Positions 9,439 through 21,100 of a stretch of 64,000 bases of DNA are shown here, one piece after another. The stretch lies in NCBI RefSeq assembly GCF_904831005.1, contig NZ_LR882982.1:2852001-2916000 (forward strand), given 5' to 3'. Position numbers and translations under genes: made by a program. The notes under the pieces were generated by a model, which was not told the origin of the DNA, made no database searches, and worked only from the letters and a program-made list of their open reading frames with translations. Position 1 is the stretch's first letter, and every line of letters begins with the position of its first letter. This DNA comes from Microbacterium hydrocarbonoxydans (GTDB taxonomy: Bacteria; Actinomycetota; Actinomycetes; Actinomycetales; Microbacteriaceae).

Positions 9439-9462
9439 CAGGGCGTGATAGCGACAACAGGT
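9424..9462. terminator. Hairpin 2 (same stem as hairpin 1)
   Basis: ACCTGTTGTCG at 9424-9434 pairs with CGACAACAGGT at 9452-9462. Stem and loop length equal hairpin 1, while the loop sequence differs slightly. The duplication of a whole stem-loop argues for a mobile or selected repeat unit. Confidence 0.5.
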
Positions 9463-9516
9463 GTCATATGAACGACAGCGGAGTCGGCGATCACAGGCGC
9501 TGAAAGGCCCTCAGGC

Positions 9517-10059
9517 TCAGAACGGCAGTCCGTAGAAGAGGTTCGACACCCAGGAGACCAGTATCCCCGCGAGCTGCGAGGCGGTGATGCCGATCGCGAT
9601 GCCGGGGAGGAGCTTCGAGCCGGGTCTCCTCACCGCGACGACGCCGAGGAGCAGTCCCGCGAGAGCGACGACGAAGATCAGCCCGTTGCTGATCACTCCG
9701 AACGCGCCGATCGCCACCGAGTCGTAGAACCATCGGAAGATCAGCGGATAGGAGACCGTCGTGATCAGCCCGAGGCCGAGCGACACCAGGGCGAGCACGA
9801 ACGCGAGGCGCCCGGTCCCCGCCGACGCCGCTGATCGAGTTGACGCAGACCCCGCAGCCGAGGGCGCCGCCGGGTACTGCGGGGCGGCGTAGTACGGGGA
9901 TTGCTGCTGCTGCGCCGGATGCTGCGCATGACCCTGCGCCTGCGCCGGATGCTGCGCCGGATGCTGCTGCGCCGGATGCTGCTGCGCCGGATACTGCGCC
10001 GGCTGCTGCTGAGGGGGCACGCCGTGCGGCTGTGCGGGTGGCTGCTGAGGGTCGCTCAT
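9517..10059 (-). CDS. Membrane protein with Gln/Pro/His/Ala-rich cytosolic tail
   Basis: In this 180-residue protein, residues 1-70 are a low-complexity tail of PAQQHPAQQHPAQ-type repeats, encoded by tandem copies of a unit containing GCGCCGGATGCTGC at about 9915-10005. Three hydrophobic segments follow (LAFVLALVSLGLGLITTVSYPLIF, NGLIFVVALAGLLLGVVAV, LLPGIAIGITASQLAGILV). The layout resembles DUF4190-type actinobacterial membrane proteins. Function is unknown. ATG 10059 has TACGCT 7 bases upstream. The DNA repeat could change length by slippage. Confidence 0.8.
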   Translation of the reverse strand: MSDPQQPPAQPHGVPPQQQPAQYPAQQHPAQQHPAQHPAQAQGHAQHPAQQQQSPYYAAPQYPAAPSAAGSASTRSAASAGTGRLAFVLALVSLGLGLITTVSYPLIFRWFYDSVAIGAFGVISNGLIFVVALAGLLLGVVAVRRPGSKLLPGIAIGITASQLAGILVSWVSNLFYGLPF

Positions 10060-10110
10060 GCGGTCGAGCGTAGCCGTGCATGTCGGCGAGCCGGAAGTCC
10101 TTGGCGGCGC

Positions 10111-10272
10111 TCAGCGGTAGACGTGACCGGACTGCGCCGCGTCCGAGGTGGAGTGCGCGGCTGCGCGCGACCAGTCGGTGGGGGTCCGGCGGTAGCCGTC
10201 GCGGCGTACTTCGACGACGGTGGCGATGGTGGCCCAGGCTGCGAGGCCGAGAAGGAGGATGAGGAGGATCAT
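10111..10272 (-). CDS. Small single-helix membrane protein
   Basis: A 53-residue protein, MILLILLLGLAAWATIATVVEV, then a basic cytosolic tail (RRDGYRRTPTDWS). It has one N-terminal transmembrane helix and no recognised domain. Support comes from TAGCGT 7 bases before ATG 10272 and the strongly membrane-like N-terminus. It is divergent from the GlxA-type regulator. No function can be assigned. Confidence 0.6.
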   Translation of the reverse strand: MILLILLLGLAAWATIATVVEVRRDGYRRTPTDWSRAAAHSTSDAAQSGHVYR

Positions 10273-10360
10273 GGCAGAAACGCTACGGTCGCTCTTGAAC
10301 AGCCACGAGTGGCAGAATAGACTGTGAGCGTACGAAATCTGCCAAACCGGGGGAGCTGCC

Positions 10361-11338
10361 ATGTTGAAGACCGTCGCCTGCGTCGTCCAAGACGGCTTCG
10401 CGCCGTTCGAGTTCGGTCTCGCGTGCGAGGCGTTCGGCCTCGACAGGTCAGACGACGGCGTGCCGAACTTCGACTTCCGCGTCATCGCGCCGCATCCGGG
10501 AGTCGTGAAGTCGAAGCTCGGCTTCTCGATCAACGTCGAGCACGACCTCTCGTTCGCGTACGAGGCCGACCTCGTCGTCTTCTGCCCCGTTCCGCGCGAG
10601 TACTGGCCGCAGATCGATCCGCTGCTGCTCGACCTCGCCCGTGATGCGGTGGCGCGGGGCGCCTGGGTGCTCACCATCTGCAGCGCCTCGTTCATCCTGG
10701 GCGCGGCGGGCGTGCTCGACGGCCGTCGCGCGACCACGCACTGGATGTACTCCGACGCGATGGCCGAGATGTATCCGCAGATCGACATCGACCCCGACGT
10801 GCTCTTCGTGCAGGATGACCGCATCATCACGAGCGCCGGCACGGCGGCGGGGATCGACGCCTGCCTTCACCTGCTGCGGCAGGAACTCGGTGCAGAGCTC
10901 ACCAACCGCATCGCCCGCCGCATGGTGGTGCCTCCGCAACGCGACGGTGGCCAGGCGCAGTTCATCGACCGGCCGATCCCGGTCGTGCAGAGCGACTCGC
11001 TGGCGGCGGTCGCCGACTGGGCGGTCGAGCACCTGCGCGATGACCTGGGTGTCGATCAGCTGGCCGCGCGAGCGCTGATGTCTCCGCGCACCTTCGCCCG
11101 TCGCTTCAAGGCAGAGTACGGTGCGACGCCGGCGGCGTGGCTGGCGCGACAGCGGGTGCTGCATGCCCAGCGACTGCTGGAGCGCAGCGATCTTCCGCTC
11201 GAGCAGATCGCCGACGAGTGCGGCTTCGGTTCGGCGGCGGTGCTGCGGCAGAACTTCTCCAGGGTGCTGGGGACGACCCCGACCGCATATCGCGCCCGCT
11301 TCTCGTGCGTCGACGAGACCGAGTCCTCGGCGGCGTGA
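10361..11338 (+). CDS. GlxA-family regulator (DJ-1/PfpI domain plus AraC helix-turn-helix)
   Basis: In this 325-residue protein, residues 1-190 form a DJ-1/PfpI-like domain. The nucleophile-elbow region is VLTICSASFILGAAGVLDGRRATTHW, and the family uses this fold for ligand sensing rather than proteolysis. Residues about 215-315 form an AraC domain with two helix-turn-helix units (LAARALMSPRTFARRFKAEYG and LEQIADECGFGSAAVLRQNFSRVLGTTPTAYR). Start ATG 10361 has GGGGGAG upstream. Targets are unknown; the divergent small membrane gene is a candidate. Confidence 0.9.
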   Translation: MLKTVACVVQDGFAPFEFGLACEAFGLDRSDDGVPNFDFRVIAPHPGVVKSKLGFSINVEHDLSFAYEADLVVFCPVPREYWPQIDPLLLDLARDAVARGAWVLTICSASFILGAAGVLDGRRATTHWMYSDAMAEMYPQIDIDPDVLFVQDDRIITSAGTAAGIDACLHLLRQELGAELTNRIARRMVVPPQRDGGQAQFIDRPIPVVQSDSLAAVADWAVEHLRDDLGVDQLAARALMSPRTFARRFKAEYGATPAAWLARQRVLHAQRLLERSDLPLEQIADECGFGSAAVLRQNFSRVLGTTPTAYRARFSCVDETESSAA

Positions 11339-11362
11339 CTCACCCGACCGCGGCCGGGTGGC
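11339..11362. terminator. Short bidirectional terminator
   Basis: CACCCG at 11341-11346 pairs with CGGGTG at 11355-11360 in the gap between two convergent genes. The stem is short and lacks a T tract. Confidence 0.35.
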
Positions 11363-12064
11363 TCAGTGACCCCAGTGGCCCGGGCTGGGAAGTGCGCGAT
11401 ACTCCACGTCGACCCCCTCGGGTGAGACCGCTGCCGTGCAGTACAGCAGCGACTGCGTGGGGTATCCGTGCGGACGGTTGTCGCGGATGATCGCCCGGTC
11501 GTCTTCGGGATCGAGTCGGGCAGACGAGCCCAGCAGCGAGGTCCAGTCCGCGGTCCAGTCGAGGCTGTCGGCGGCAGGACCCAGAGCGCGGAACTCCGGC
11601 AGCCAGGCGGCGATGCGCGGCGTCTCGAGGTCATCGAGGTCGTCATGGGCGATCATGTGGATGCCGTCGGCGATCGGCGTCTCGGTCAGCTCGGCGCCGT
11701 TCCAGCTCAGCACGCGAGACCCTTCCGGCCGCACCTCGAGCAGGTTGAAGCCGTGCATCGACAAAGGCGCGATCGGTGAGCGCCCTGCCACCGACTCCAG
11801 CGCCAGGGAACCGCGGGAGATGGCGGCGTCGTCTGCGAGGTCGACCACGTCGGCGCGATTGAGCAGCACCGCGAGGCGCCGGGATGACGCATCAACGGCG
11901 AGCCACGCTCCGCCCGCACGGCGATCGCGGATGCCCGAGACGCCCGGGTAGGCCTCGGGCCACCACTCGCCGAGAGCATCCCATTCCCGCTGGGGGTCCT
12001 CGTCTCTCACCGCGAGCAGACGCGCGGTGTCGGGGCCCGCCACATCGATCACCACAGTGCACAC
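11363..12064 (-). CDS. NRDE-family (TANGO2-like) protein
   Basis: The 233-residue protein begins MCTVVIDV, with the family's invariant Cys2, which may become N-terminal after Met removal. The loop AVRDEDPQREWD matches the NRDE signature in altered form. A GVSGIRDRRAGGAWLAVD segment (about 40-57) also fits the family. TANGO2 homologues have an Ntn-hydrolase-like fold; in animals they are linked to haem and lipid handling, but no bacterial reaction is settled. Start GTG 12064 has TAGACT 6 bases upstream, so it is leaderless. It is divergent from coaBC. Confidence 0.85.
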   Translation of the reverse strand: MCTVVIDVAGPDTARLLAVRDEDPQREWDALGEWWPEAYPGVSGIRDRRAGGAWLAVDASSRRLAVLLNRADVVDLADDAAISRGSLALESVAGRSPIAPLSMHGFNLLEVRPEGSRVLSWNGAELTETPIADGIHMIAHDDLDDLETPRIAAWLPEFRALGPAADSLDWTADWTSLLGSSARLDPEDDRAIIRDNRPHGYPTQSLLYCTAAVSPEGVDVEYRALPSPGHWGH

Positions 12065-12141
12065 CCCTCGAGTCTAGAAGCGCGCGAAGGCGCCTGGCGG
12101 GTGCGGGCCCGCGGCGCCGGATGCTGCGGCAGAATCGAACC

Positions 12142-13356
12142 GTGAACATCGTCGTCGGGGTTACGGGTGGCATCGCCGCATACAAGACAGTGCACCTGGT
12201 GCGTCTGCTCACCAAGGCCGGGCACGACGTGACCGTGGTGCCCACGGCTGACGCTCTGCGTTTCGTGGGCACGCCGACGTGGGAGGCGCTCAGCCGGCAT
12301 CCGGTCACCACCAGCGTGCACGACGATGTCGCGCGCGTGCGCCACGTGGCGCTGGGGCAGAATGCCGACCTCGTGGTGGTCGCCCCCGCCACCGCGAACA
12401 CGATCGCGAAGATCACAGCGGGCATCGCCGATGACCTGTTGGGCACCACCCTGCTCGCCACCGAGGCGCCGGTGCTGCTCGCACCCGCGATGCACGCCGA
12501 GATGTGGCGCAACGCCGCCACGCAGGCCAACGTCGCCACGCTGACGGGCCGCGGGGTGCACCTGGTCGGTCCGGCCGACGGCGAGCTCGCCGGCGGTGAC
12601 AGCGGCCCTGGCCGCATGGCCGAGCCGGAGGAGATCTTCGATGCGGCACTCGCGCTGCTCGCGCCGCAGGATCTCGCCGGGGCGAGGGTCGCGATCTCGG
12701 CCGGCGGAACGCGCGAGCCGATCGACCCCGTGCGCTTCCTCGGCAACCGGTCCAGCGGCAGGCAGGGCGTCGCGCTCGCCGCAGAGGCCGCCGCACGAGG
12801 AGCGGTCGTGACGCTGGTCGCGGCGAACGTCTCGGGTGACGTGCTGGCCGACGCCCGCCACCCCTCGGTGCGGGTGGTCGCCGTCGGCACCGCGGCCGAG
12901 CTCGCGGTCGCTATGAAGAATGCCGCGGCGGCGGCTGACATCGTGGTCATGGCCGCAGCTGTCGCCGACTACCGGCCGGCGACGGTCTCGGAACACAAAC
13001 TCACCAAGGAGCAGGGCGTGCTCACACATGTCGATCTGCTCGAGAACGAAGACGTGGTCGCGGCGCTCGCGGCTTCTCGCCGCGACGGTCGCGCGCCGCA
13101 GGGCCAGACAATCGTCGCGTTCGCGGCGGAGACGTCGGAGGAACCCGCCGAGCGGCGGGAACGGGCCCGCCGCAAGCGCGAACGCAAGGGCGTGGATCTG
13201 CTGGCGGTCAACCTCGCGAACGCCGAGAAGGGGTTCGAGCGTCGCGACAACGCGGTCGAGGTCATCGGCGCAGAGGGCGACGTCGTCGCATCCGCATCCG
13301 GTGCGAAGCGCGAGGTCGCCCGGGCGATTCTGGACGCTGTGCGCGGCGTGAGGTAA
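12142..13356 (+). CDS. coaBC: Bifunctional CoaBC: PPC decarboxylase / phosphopantothenoylcysteine synthetase
   Basis: This 404-residue enzyme carries out two steps of coenzyme A synthesis: adding cysteine to 4'-phosphopantothenate, then decarboxylating the product. The CoaC flavodomain (1-185) shows GVTGGIAAYK, the catalytic His in VRHVALGQNAD, APAMHAEMW (PAMN-type substrate motif) and the clamp region SGPGRMAEP. The CoaB half (190-404) shows AGGTREPIDPVRFLGNRSSG for nucleotide binding and HKLTKEQG as the KxxK-type motif. Start GTG 12142 follows CAGAAT with a 6-base spacer (leaderless). The HAIR box of clpB starts right after its stop. Confidence 0.96.
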   Translation: MNIVVGVTGGIAAYKTVHLVRLLTKAGHDVTVVPTADALRFVGTPTWEALSRHPVTTSVHDDVARVRHVALGQNADLVVVAPATANTIAKITAGIADDLLGTTLLATEAPVLLAPAMHAEMWRNAATQANVATLTGRGVHLVGPADGELAGGDSGPGRMAEPEEIFDAALALLAPQDLAGARVAISAGGTREPIDPVRFLGNRSSGRQGVALAAEAAARGAVVTLVAANVSGDVLADARHPSVRVVAVGTAAELAVAMKNAAAAADIVVMAAAVADYRPATVSEHKLTKEQGVLTHVDLLENEDVVAALAASRRDGRAPQGQTIVAFAAETSEEPAERRERARRKRERKGVDLLAVNLANAEKGFERRDNAVEVIGAEGDVVASASGAKREVARAILDAVRGVR

Positions 13357-13357
13357 A

Positions 13358-13378
13358 CTTGAGTCACGTCCACTCAAG
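13358..13378 (+). promoter_or_regulatory. HAIR operator (HspR-binding inverted repeat)
   Basis: CTTGAGT-N7-ACTCAAG is an exact match to the HspR-associated inverted repeat known from actinobacterial clpB and dnaK promoters. It begins 1 base after the coaBC stop and 54 bases before the clpB start, implying heat-shock repression of clpB by HspR. The hspR gene itself is not in the window. Confidence 0.92.
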
Positions 13379-13432
13379 TTTGCGGACGCCACGATCCACA
13401 CAGTGACAGAAGGAGTCTCCTAGGAGGAGCAC

Positions 13433-15637
<2,205 letters not shown>

Positions 15638-15745
15638 GCACGTGCTACCGCTGCGAAGGACATCTCGCGGTCCGAAGGATCGGATCTGCGAGATCATCCT
15701 TCGTTGCGAGAGATCTCCTCGGTCGCCTGACCACGCCGGACATGA

Positions 15746-15781
15746 CAAGAGGGGCGGATGCTGTCGCATCCGCCCCTCTTG
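15746..15781. terminator. Strong bidirectional terminator
   Basis: CAAGAGGGGCGGATGC (15746-15761) and GCATCCGCCCCTCTTG (15766-15781) form a perfect 16-bp stem with the loop TGTC. It lies between convergent clpB and the nitroreductase gene. The rest of the 15638-15801 gap shows only a weaker ATCTCGC/GCGAGAT repeat. Confidence 0.9.
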
Positions 15782-15801
15782 CTCGCCCGTGGGCGAGGGA
15801 G

Positions 15802-16389
15802 TCAGGCGCTGAGGATGACCGTCTCGGCGATCGGGCGGCGCACGCGCGGAGCCGTCTCACCCTGCTGCAGGCCCTCGGGAAGACCGGCCGCATCGCCGAG
15901 CTCGCCGACGGCGATCACGGTGATGGCGGAGAAGCGCGGCGACAGATCGGCGAACTCGCGGACGACCTCGGGGTCGAAACCGCTCATCTGGTGCACGAGC
16001 AGACCCTCGTGGTGGGCCTGCACCGAGAAGTGCGCCACAGCCTGACCGAGGTCGTAGACCGCGTGGCTGATCGCCTTGCCGTCTTCCGACTCGGTCTCGG
16101 CGATCGCGACGATGAGGGCCGAAGCCTTCGACGCCCACAGCTGGTTGAACTCGACCAGCGCATCGACGACCTGGTCGAACAGCGCGGTGCCGCGGCGCGC
16201 GACGATGAAACGCCACGGCTGCAGGTTGTAGGCCGAGGGCGACCAGCGCGCGGCCTCGAGGGCGGCGCTCAGCTTCGCGTCGTCGATCGTGTTCTCGGCG
16301 TCGTATGCGCGCGGGCTCCAGCGTCCGGCGAGGACGTCGAGGACGGGGTGCTCGGTGGGGGCGGTGCGGTCGACGACAGGAGTGCTCAT
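15802..16389 (-). CDS. Nitroreductase-family FMN oxidoreductase
   Basis: The 195-residue protein has the nitroreductase start HPVLDVLAGRWSPRAYD, whose RxSxRxY-type motif binds FMN phosphate. It also shows AARWSPSAYNLQPWRFIVA and a dimer-helix region YDLGQAVAHFSVQAHHEGL. The family reduces nitro or quinone compounds with NAD(P)H as a flavin homodimer. GAAAGG lies upstream of ATG 16389. It is transcribed alone, ending at the shared terminator. Confidence 0.9.
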   Translation of the reverse strand: MSTPVVDRTAPTEHPVLDVLAGRWSPRAYDAENTIDDAKLSAALEAARWSPSAYNLQPWRFIVARRGTALFDQVVDALVEFNQLWASKASALIVAIAETESEDGKAISHAVYDLGQAVAHFSVQAHHEGLLVHQMSGFDPEVVREFADLSPRFSAITVIAVGELGDAAGLPEGLQQGETAPRVRRPIAETVILSA

Positions 16390-16538
16390 GGAAGTGCCTT
16401 TCGAGAAGGAGGAAATCGGACTCCTTCGTCCGGGCTACATCGAGTGTAAACAGGTGCATGCGGGTGCATATTCCCGGAATTCCAGGATGTATCCACATGA
16501 CGACGAAATGCGTGTCCTCGATTCCGTAGAGTTCACGC

Positions 16539-17117
16539 ATGCGAACAACCGATGCGGTCCCACGAGAAGCCTTCGAGCGCGCACGGCTGCTGCCGGGGCT
16601 CTCTGCGGAGTACCTCTCCGCCGTGCGGGATCGCCTCCACGACCGTTCCCGAGCCGACGCCGAGCAGCAGCTGCTCGAGACGCTCAAGCTGCTCGTGCTG
16701 ACCGATCTGTGCGGTCTTTCGGTCGACACGTCAGGCGAACTCGCATCGGTGCGCTCCGCGCTGGCCGACTCTCCGCAGGCGTACGCCGAACTGCGAAAGG
16801 CCATGTGTCAAGGCAGGCGGCCAGGGGACCGAGGGGTGCAGAGCTCGACGCGCGACGCGCCTGCCGACCCCATCCGATGCGTGTCCGCGTACGTCTGCAC
16901 CTTCGGGCCCTTCACCCCGCGCACGGCGCGTCTGTGGCCTGACGCTCAGGCGGTGATGGCCGAACTACGCGTCGGCGTCTCGGGCCTGAACGACCTCTCC
17001 GCTTCCTGGCGCGAGTCCTGGCGCGAGCCGAGCGGTGAGACGGCTTCACCCTGGCGGGCGCTGGGCGCGGTCTCGCACGTCTCCGAGTTGGTGGACGTCG
17101 GCGTCGGCGATCCGTGA
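16539..17117 (+). CDS. Hypothetical soluble protein
   Basis: The 192-residue protein is largely helical at first (AEYLSAVRDRLHDRSRADAEQQLLETLKLLVLTDLCGL), with an irregular second half containing two Cys near residues 113 and 119. I recognise no family. Support for expression is TAGAGT placed 6 bases before ATG 16539 and a clean frame to 17117. The opposite strand is also open over part of this stretch, so the call is moderate. It converges on the LysR gene with only 8 bp between stops. Confidence 0.5.
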   Translation: MRTTDAVPREAFERARLLPGLSAEYLSAVRDRLHDRSRADAEQQLLETLKLLVLTDLCGLSVDTSGELASVRSALADSPQAYAELRKAMCQGRRPGDRGVQSSTRDAPADPIRCVSAYVCTFGPFTPRTARLWPDAQAVMAELRVGVSGLNDLSASWRESWREPSGETASPWRALGAVSHVSELVDVGVGDP

Positions 17118-17125
17118 GCGCAGGG

Positions 17126-18034
17126 TCAGTCGGGGAGGATGCGGGTCGCGGCGCCCGTAAGGGCACGACGGACGGCGCGGATCGACGGCGCGGCGGCCGA
17201 CACGCGCCTGGCTGCCGAGAAGATCTCACGTCGCGGAGCCGCGGGGAGCGGGGTGAGGTCGACCGAAGGCGTGTCGCCCGCCCAGACGAGTTCAGGCAGC
17301 AGTCCCACGGCGAGACCCGCATGGATCAGCCGAACGTGAGCGGTGAGGTCGGCCACCTCGAAGCGCACGTCGGGTTCGAATCCTGCAGTGCGGCAGAGCT
17401 GTTCGGCCCAGGCGCGCGACGCTGTGCCTTCGGGTTCCAGCACCCACGGCTGATCACGGGTGGCCCACAGCGCCGCGGCCGCGTCGGACGCGGATGGCGA
17501 GGCAGGCGGTCGTGCCAGGGTGATGGTGTCGTGCGCCAGCACCACCCTGTCGAGGTCGGCGTGGATCGGTCGGGTGTATCCCGGGTACTGCTCGGCGAGG
17601 ATCAGGTCGTAGTCACGGCTCGAGACGCCCACGAGCCCGGTCTCGGGGTCGCACTCGGTCACCTCGACGCGCAGTGCCGGATGCTCGCGTCGCAGTGCGT
17701 CGAGCGCCTGGGGGAGCAGCGAGTGCGCGGCGGACTGGAAGACGGCCACGTGCACGGTTCCCGTGACCTCGGTGAGGGATTCGGCCACGGCGACCTCGGC
17801 CTGCTCGAGCCGATCGAGGATGCCGATCGCCTCATCGACCAGCACAGTGCCCTGCGGCGTGAGCTGCACGCCGCGCCCGACTCGTCGCAGCAACGGCACG
17901 CCCACCTCGCGCTCCAGCGCGCTGAGCTGCTGCGACACCGACGCCTTGCTGTACGAGAGGGCGTCGGCGACGGCCGACAGCGTGCCGCGCCGCGAGAGTT
18001 CGACCAGAAGTCTGAGTCGATTGACGTCCAGCAT
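17126..18034 (-). CDS. LysR-family regulator, likely controlling putA
   Basis: Starting from ATG 18034 the protein has 302 residues. The N-terminal winged helix MLDVNRLRLLVELSRRGTLSAVADALSYSKASVSQQLSALEREVGVPLL is textbook LysR, followed by a type-2 periplasmic-like effector domain. The upstream in-frame extension would add 31 residues lacking family similarity, so it was dropped. It is divergent from putA over 149 bp with a T-N11-A-type site, so control of proline catabolism is likely. An ArgP/LysG-like subgroup is possible. Confidence 0.9.
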   Translation of the reverse strand: MLDVNRLRLLVELSRRGTLSAVADALSYSKASVSQQLSALEREVGVPLLRRVGRGVQLTPQGTVLVDEAIGILDRLEQAEVAVAESLTEVTGTVHVAVFQSAAHSLLPQALDALRREHPALRVEVTECDPETGLVGVSSRDYDLILAEQYPGYTRPIHADLDRVVLAHDTITLARPPASPSASDAAAALWATRDQPWVLEPEGTASRAWAEQLCRTAGFEPDVRFEVADLTAHVRLIHAGLAVGLLPELVWAGDTPSVDLTPLPAAPRREIFSAARRVSAAAPSIRAVRRALTGAATRILPD

Positions 18035-18063
18035 CCCGGTGCATCCGATCGCCTGAAAGGTTA

Positions 18064-18086
18064 AGTGAAACCGAACGGAAATCACT
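18064..18086. promoter_or_regulatory. LysR-type binding site between lysR and putA
   Basis: AGTGA-N13-TCACT forms an interrupted palindrome with a T-N11-A core, placed 30 bp before the lysR start. TAGCCT at 18105-18110 is a possible -10 for putA, giving a leader of about 70 bases before its ATG. Confidence 0.5.
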
Positions 18087-18183
18087 CGTATCGGTTGATA
18101 GACGTAGCCTACCGGTGCGCCTGACAATGATCGAGCCGCACACGATTCCCGGGTGTGCGTTCCCCCGAAAAAAGGCCACCCCG

Positions 18184-21100
18184 ATGACCGTCGCCGCTGA
18201 CACCACCCCCGACACCACGCCGCGCAACGAAGACGTCGCCGCTCTCGTGCAGCGCTGGCTGGCCGAGAGCGAGACCCACCCCGTCGAACCTGCGGCCCAG
18301 CGGCTCGCCGAGGTGCTGAAGGACCCCCACGGCCTCGCGTTCACGGTCGGTTTCGTCGACGGCGTGATGCGCCCCGAAGACCTCGGGGTCGCCGGCCGCA
18401 AGCTCGCCGAGATCTCTGACCTCACCCCCTCGCTCCTGCCTGGTTACCTGCGGGCGGCCATCAAGACCGGTGGCTTCTGGGCGCCGAAGCTCCCGGGCGT
18501 CGTGGTGCCCGTCGCGCGCCGCGCACTGCGCGCCATGGTGGGCCACCTCGTGCTCGACGCCACCCCCTCGAAGCTCGGTCCCGCGATCGCCAAGCTGCGC
18601 AAGACCGGCAACCGCCTGAACCTCAACCTGCTCGGCGAGGCCGTGCTCGGCGAGCGCGAAGCCGGTCACCGGCTCCAGGGCACGTACGACTTCCTCGCCC
18701 GCAAGGATGTCGACTACGTCTCGATCAAGGTCTCGAGCGTCGTCAGCCAGCTGTCGATGTGGTCGTTCGACGAGGCGGTCGCCGATGTCGTCGAGAAGCT
18801 GACCCCGCTCTACCGCCTCGCCGCCTCGTCTGAGGCCGAGGGCAAGACCAAGTTCATCAACCTCGACATGGAGGAGTACCGCGACCTCGACCTGACGATC
18901 GCGGCCTTCACCAGCATCCTCGGGCAGCCGGGACTCGAGAACCTCGAGGCCGGAATCGTGCTGCAGGCCTACCTGCCCGACGCTCTCTCGGCGATGCAGC
19001 AGCTGCAGGAATGGGCTGCGCGCCGTCGCGCCCAGGGCGGCGCTCCCATCAAGGTGCGCGTCGTCAAGGGTGCGAACCTGGCGATGGAAGAGGTGGACTC
19101 GAAGATCCACGACTGGCCGCTCGCCACGTACGGCACCAAGCAGGACTCCGACACCAACTACAAGCGCGTGCTCGACTGGTCGATGACGCCGGAGCGACTG
19201 GACGCCGTGCGCATCGGCGTCGCGGGCCACAATCTCTTCGACATCGCGTACACCTGGCTGCTCGCGAAGGCGCGGAACGTGACCGACGCCGTCGAGTACG
19301 AGATGCTCCTCGGAATGGCGACAGGTCAGGCCGAAGCCGTGCGCAAGGACGTCGGCCAGCTGCTGCTCTACACGCCGGTGGTCAACCCCGCTGAGTTCGA
19401 CGTGGCGATCGCGTACCTCGTGCGTCGCCTCGAAGAGAACGCGAGCCCCGAGAACTTCATGTCGGCCGTGTTCGAGCTCGCGTCGAACCCGACGCTGCTG
19501 ACCCGTGAGCGCGAGCGCTTCGAGCGCTCGCTGGCCGCCCTCGAGGCCGACCGCTCGGTTCCCGCATCGCACCGCGTGCAGAACCGCGCAGCCGAGGCCG
19601 AGACGGCAGCGGATGCCGCCACCACCGGGTTCCACAACCAGCCCGACAGCGACCCGGCGATCGCCGCGAACCGCGCCTGGGGCCGCGAGATCCTGGCCCG
19701 CTCGGTGGATTCGACCCTCGGTCTCGACTCGATCGCGCTCGCCAAGGTCGAGACGACCGACGAGCTCGACGGCATCTTCGCCGCCGCATCCGCCGCCGCG
19801 TCGGCCTGGGCCGCGCGCCCCGCCGCCGAACGCGCCGCCGTGCTGCACCGAGCGGGCGACGAGCTCGCCGCCCGTCGCGGCCGGCTGATCGAGATCATGG
19901 CGCACGAAGCAGGCAAGACGATCGCCGAGGCGGACCCCGAGGTCTCGGAGGCGATCGACTTCGCGCACTACTACGCCGAGCGCGCTCTCGATCTCGAGAA
20001 CATCGTCGGAGCGGAGTTCGTGCCGTCGAAGGTGACGGTGGTCACCCCGCCGTGGAACTTCCCGGTCGCGATCCCCGCCGGCGGCGTGCTCGCGGGCCTC
20101 GCCTCGGGCTCCGGTGTGATCATCAAGCCTGCCAAGCTCACGCAGCGCTGCGGCGCGGTCATGGTCGAGGCGCTGTGGGCCGCGGGCGTGCCGCGCGACC
20201 TGCTCGCGCTCGTCGACCTCGCGAACCGCGACCTCGGCACGCGCCTCGTCGCCAGCCCCGAGGTCGACCGGGTGATCCTCACCGGCGCGTACGAGACCGC
20301 TCAGCTGTTCCGCTCGTTCCGGTCCGACCTGCCGCTGCTCGCCGAGACGAGCGGCAAGAACGCGATCATCGTCACGCCGTCGGCCGACCTCGATCTCGCT
20401 GCAGCCGATGTGGCCCGCAGTGCGTTCGGACACGCAGGACAGAAGTGCTCGGCGGCCTCGCTCGCGATCCTCGTCGGCTCGGTGGCCGACTCGCAGCGTT
20501 TCGAGCGTCAGCTGGTCGACGCCGTCACCTCGATGCGCGTCGGTCTGCCCGACGACCCGGCGACCCAGATGGGTCCGATCATCGAGCCGGCGAACGGCAA
20601 GCTGCTCACGGCCCTCACGACTCTCGAGCGGGGCGAGCGCTGGCTCGTCGAGCCGAAGAAGCTCGACGACGAGGGGCGGCAGTGGACTCCCGGTGTCAAG
20701 ATCGGCGTCGCTCCCGGTTCGACCACGCACCTGACGGAGTTCTTCGGACCGGTGCTCGGCATCATGCACGCGAAGGACCTCGACGAGGCGATCCGCCTGC
20801 AGAACGCCGTGGACTACGGCCTCACCGCCGGCATCCACTCGCTCGACTCCACCGAGGTCGCGACGTGGCTCGATCGCGTCGAAGCGGGCAACCTCTACGT
20901 CAACCGCGGCATCACCGGCGCCATCGTGCAGCGTCAGCCGTTCGGCGGTTGGAAGCGCTCGGCCGTCGGTGCCGGCGCCAAGGCCGGTGGTCCCAACTAC
21001 CTCTTCGGGCTCGGGGAGTGGACCGCTGCCGAACTGCCCGCCGCCGCTGCGGGTGCGGCCATCAGCTCGCCGGTCGAGGCGCTGCTGGCGGCTGCGGGTT

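Noticed and set aside
16912-17322. Minus-strand frame overlapping the hypothetical gene and the LysR gene end
   Set aside because: Arg/Pro-rich low-complexity product; it overlaps the well-supported LysR coding region in another frame.
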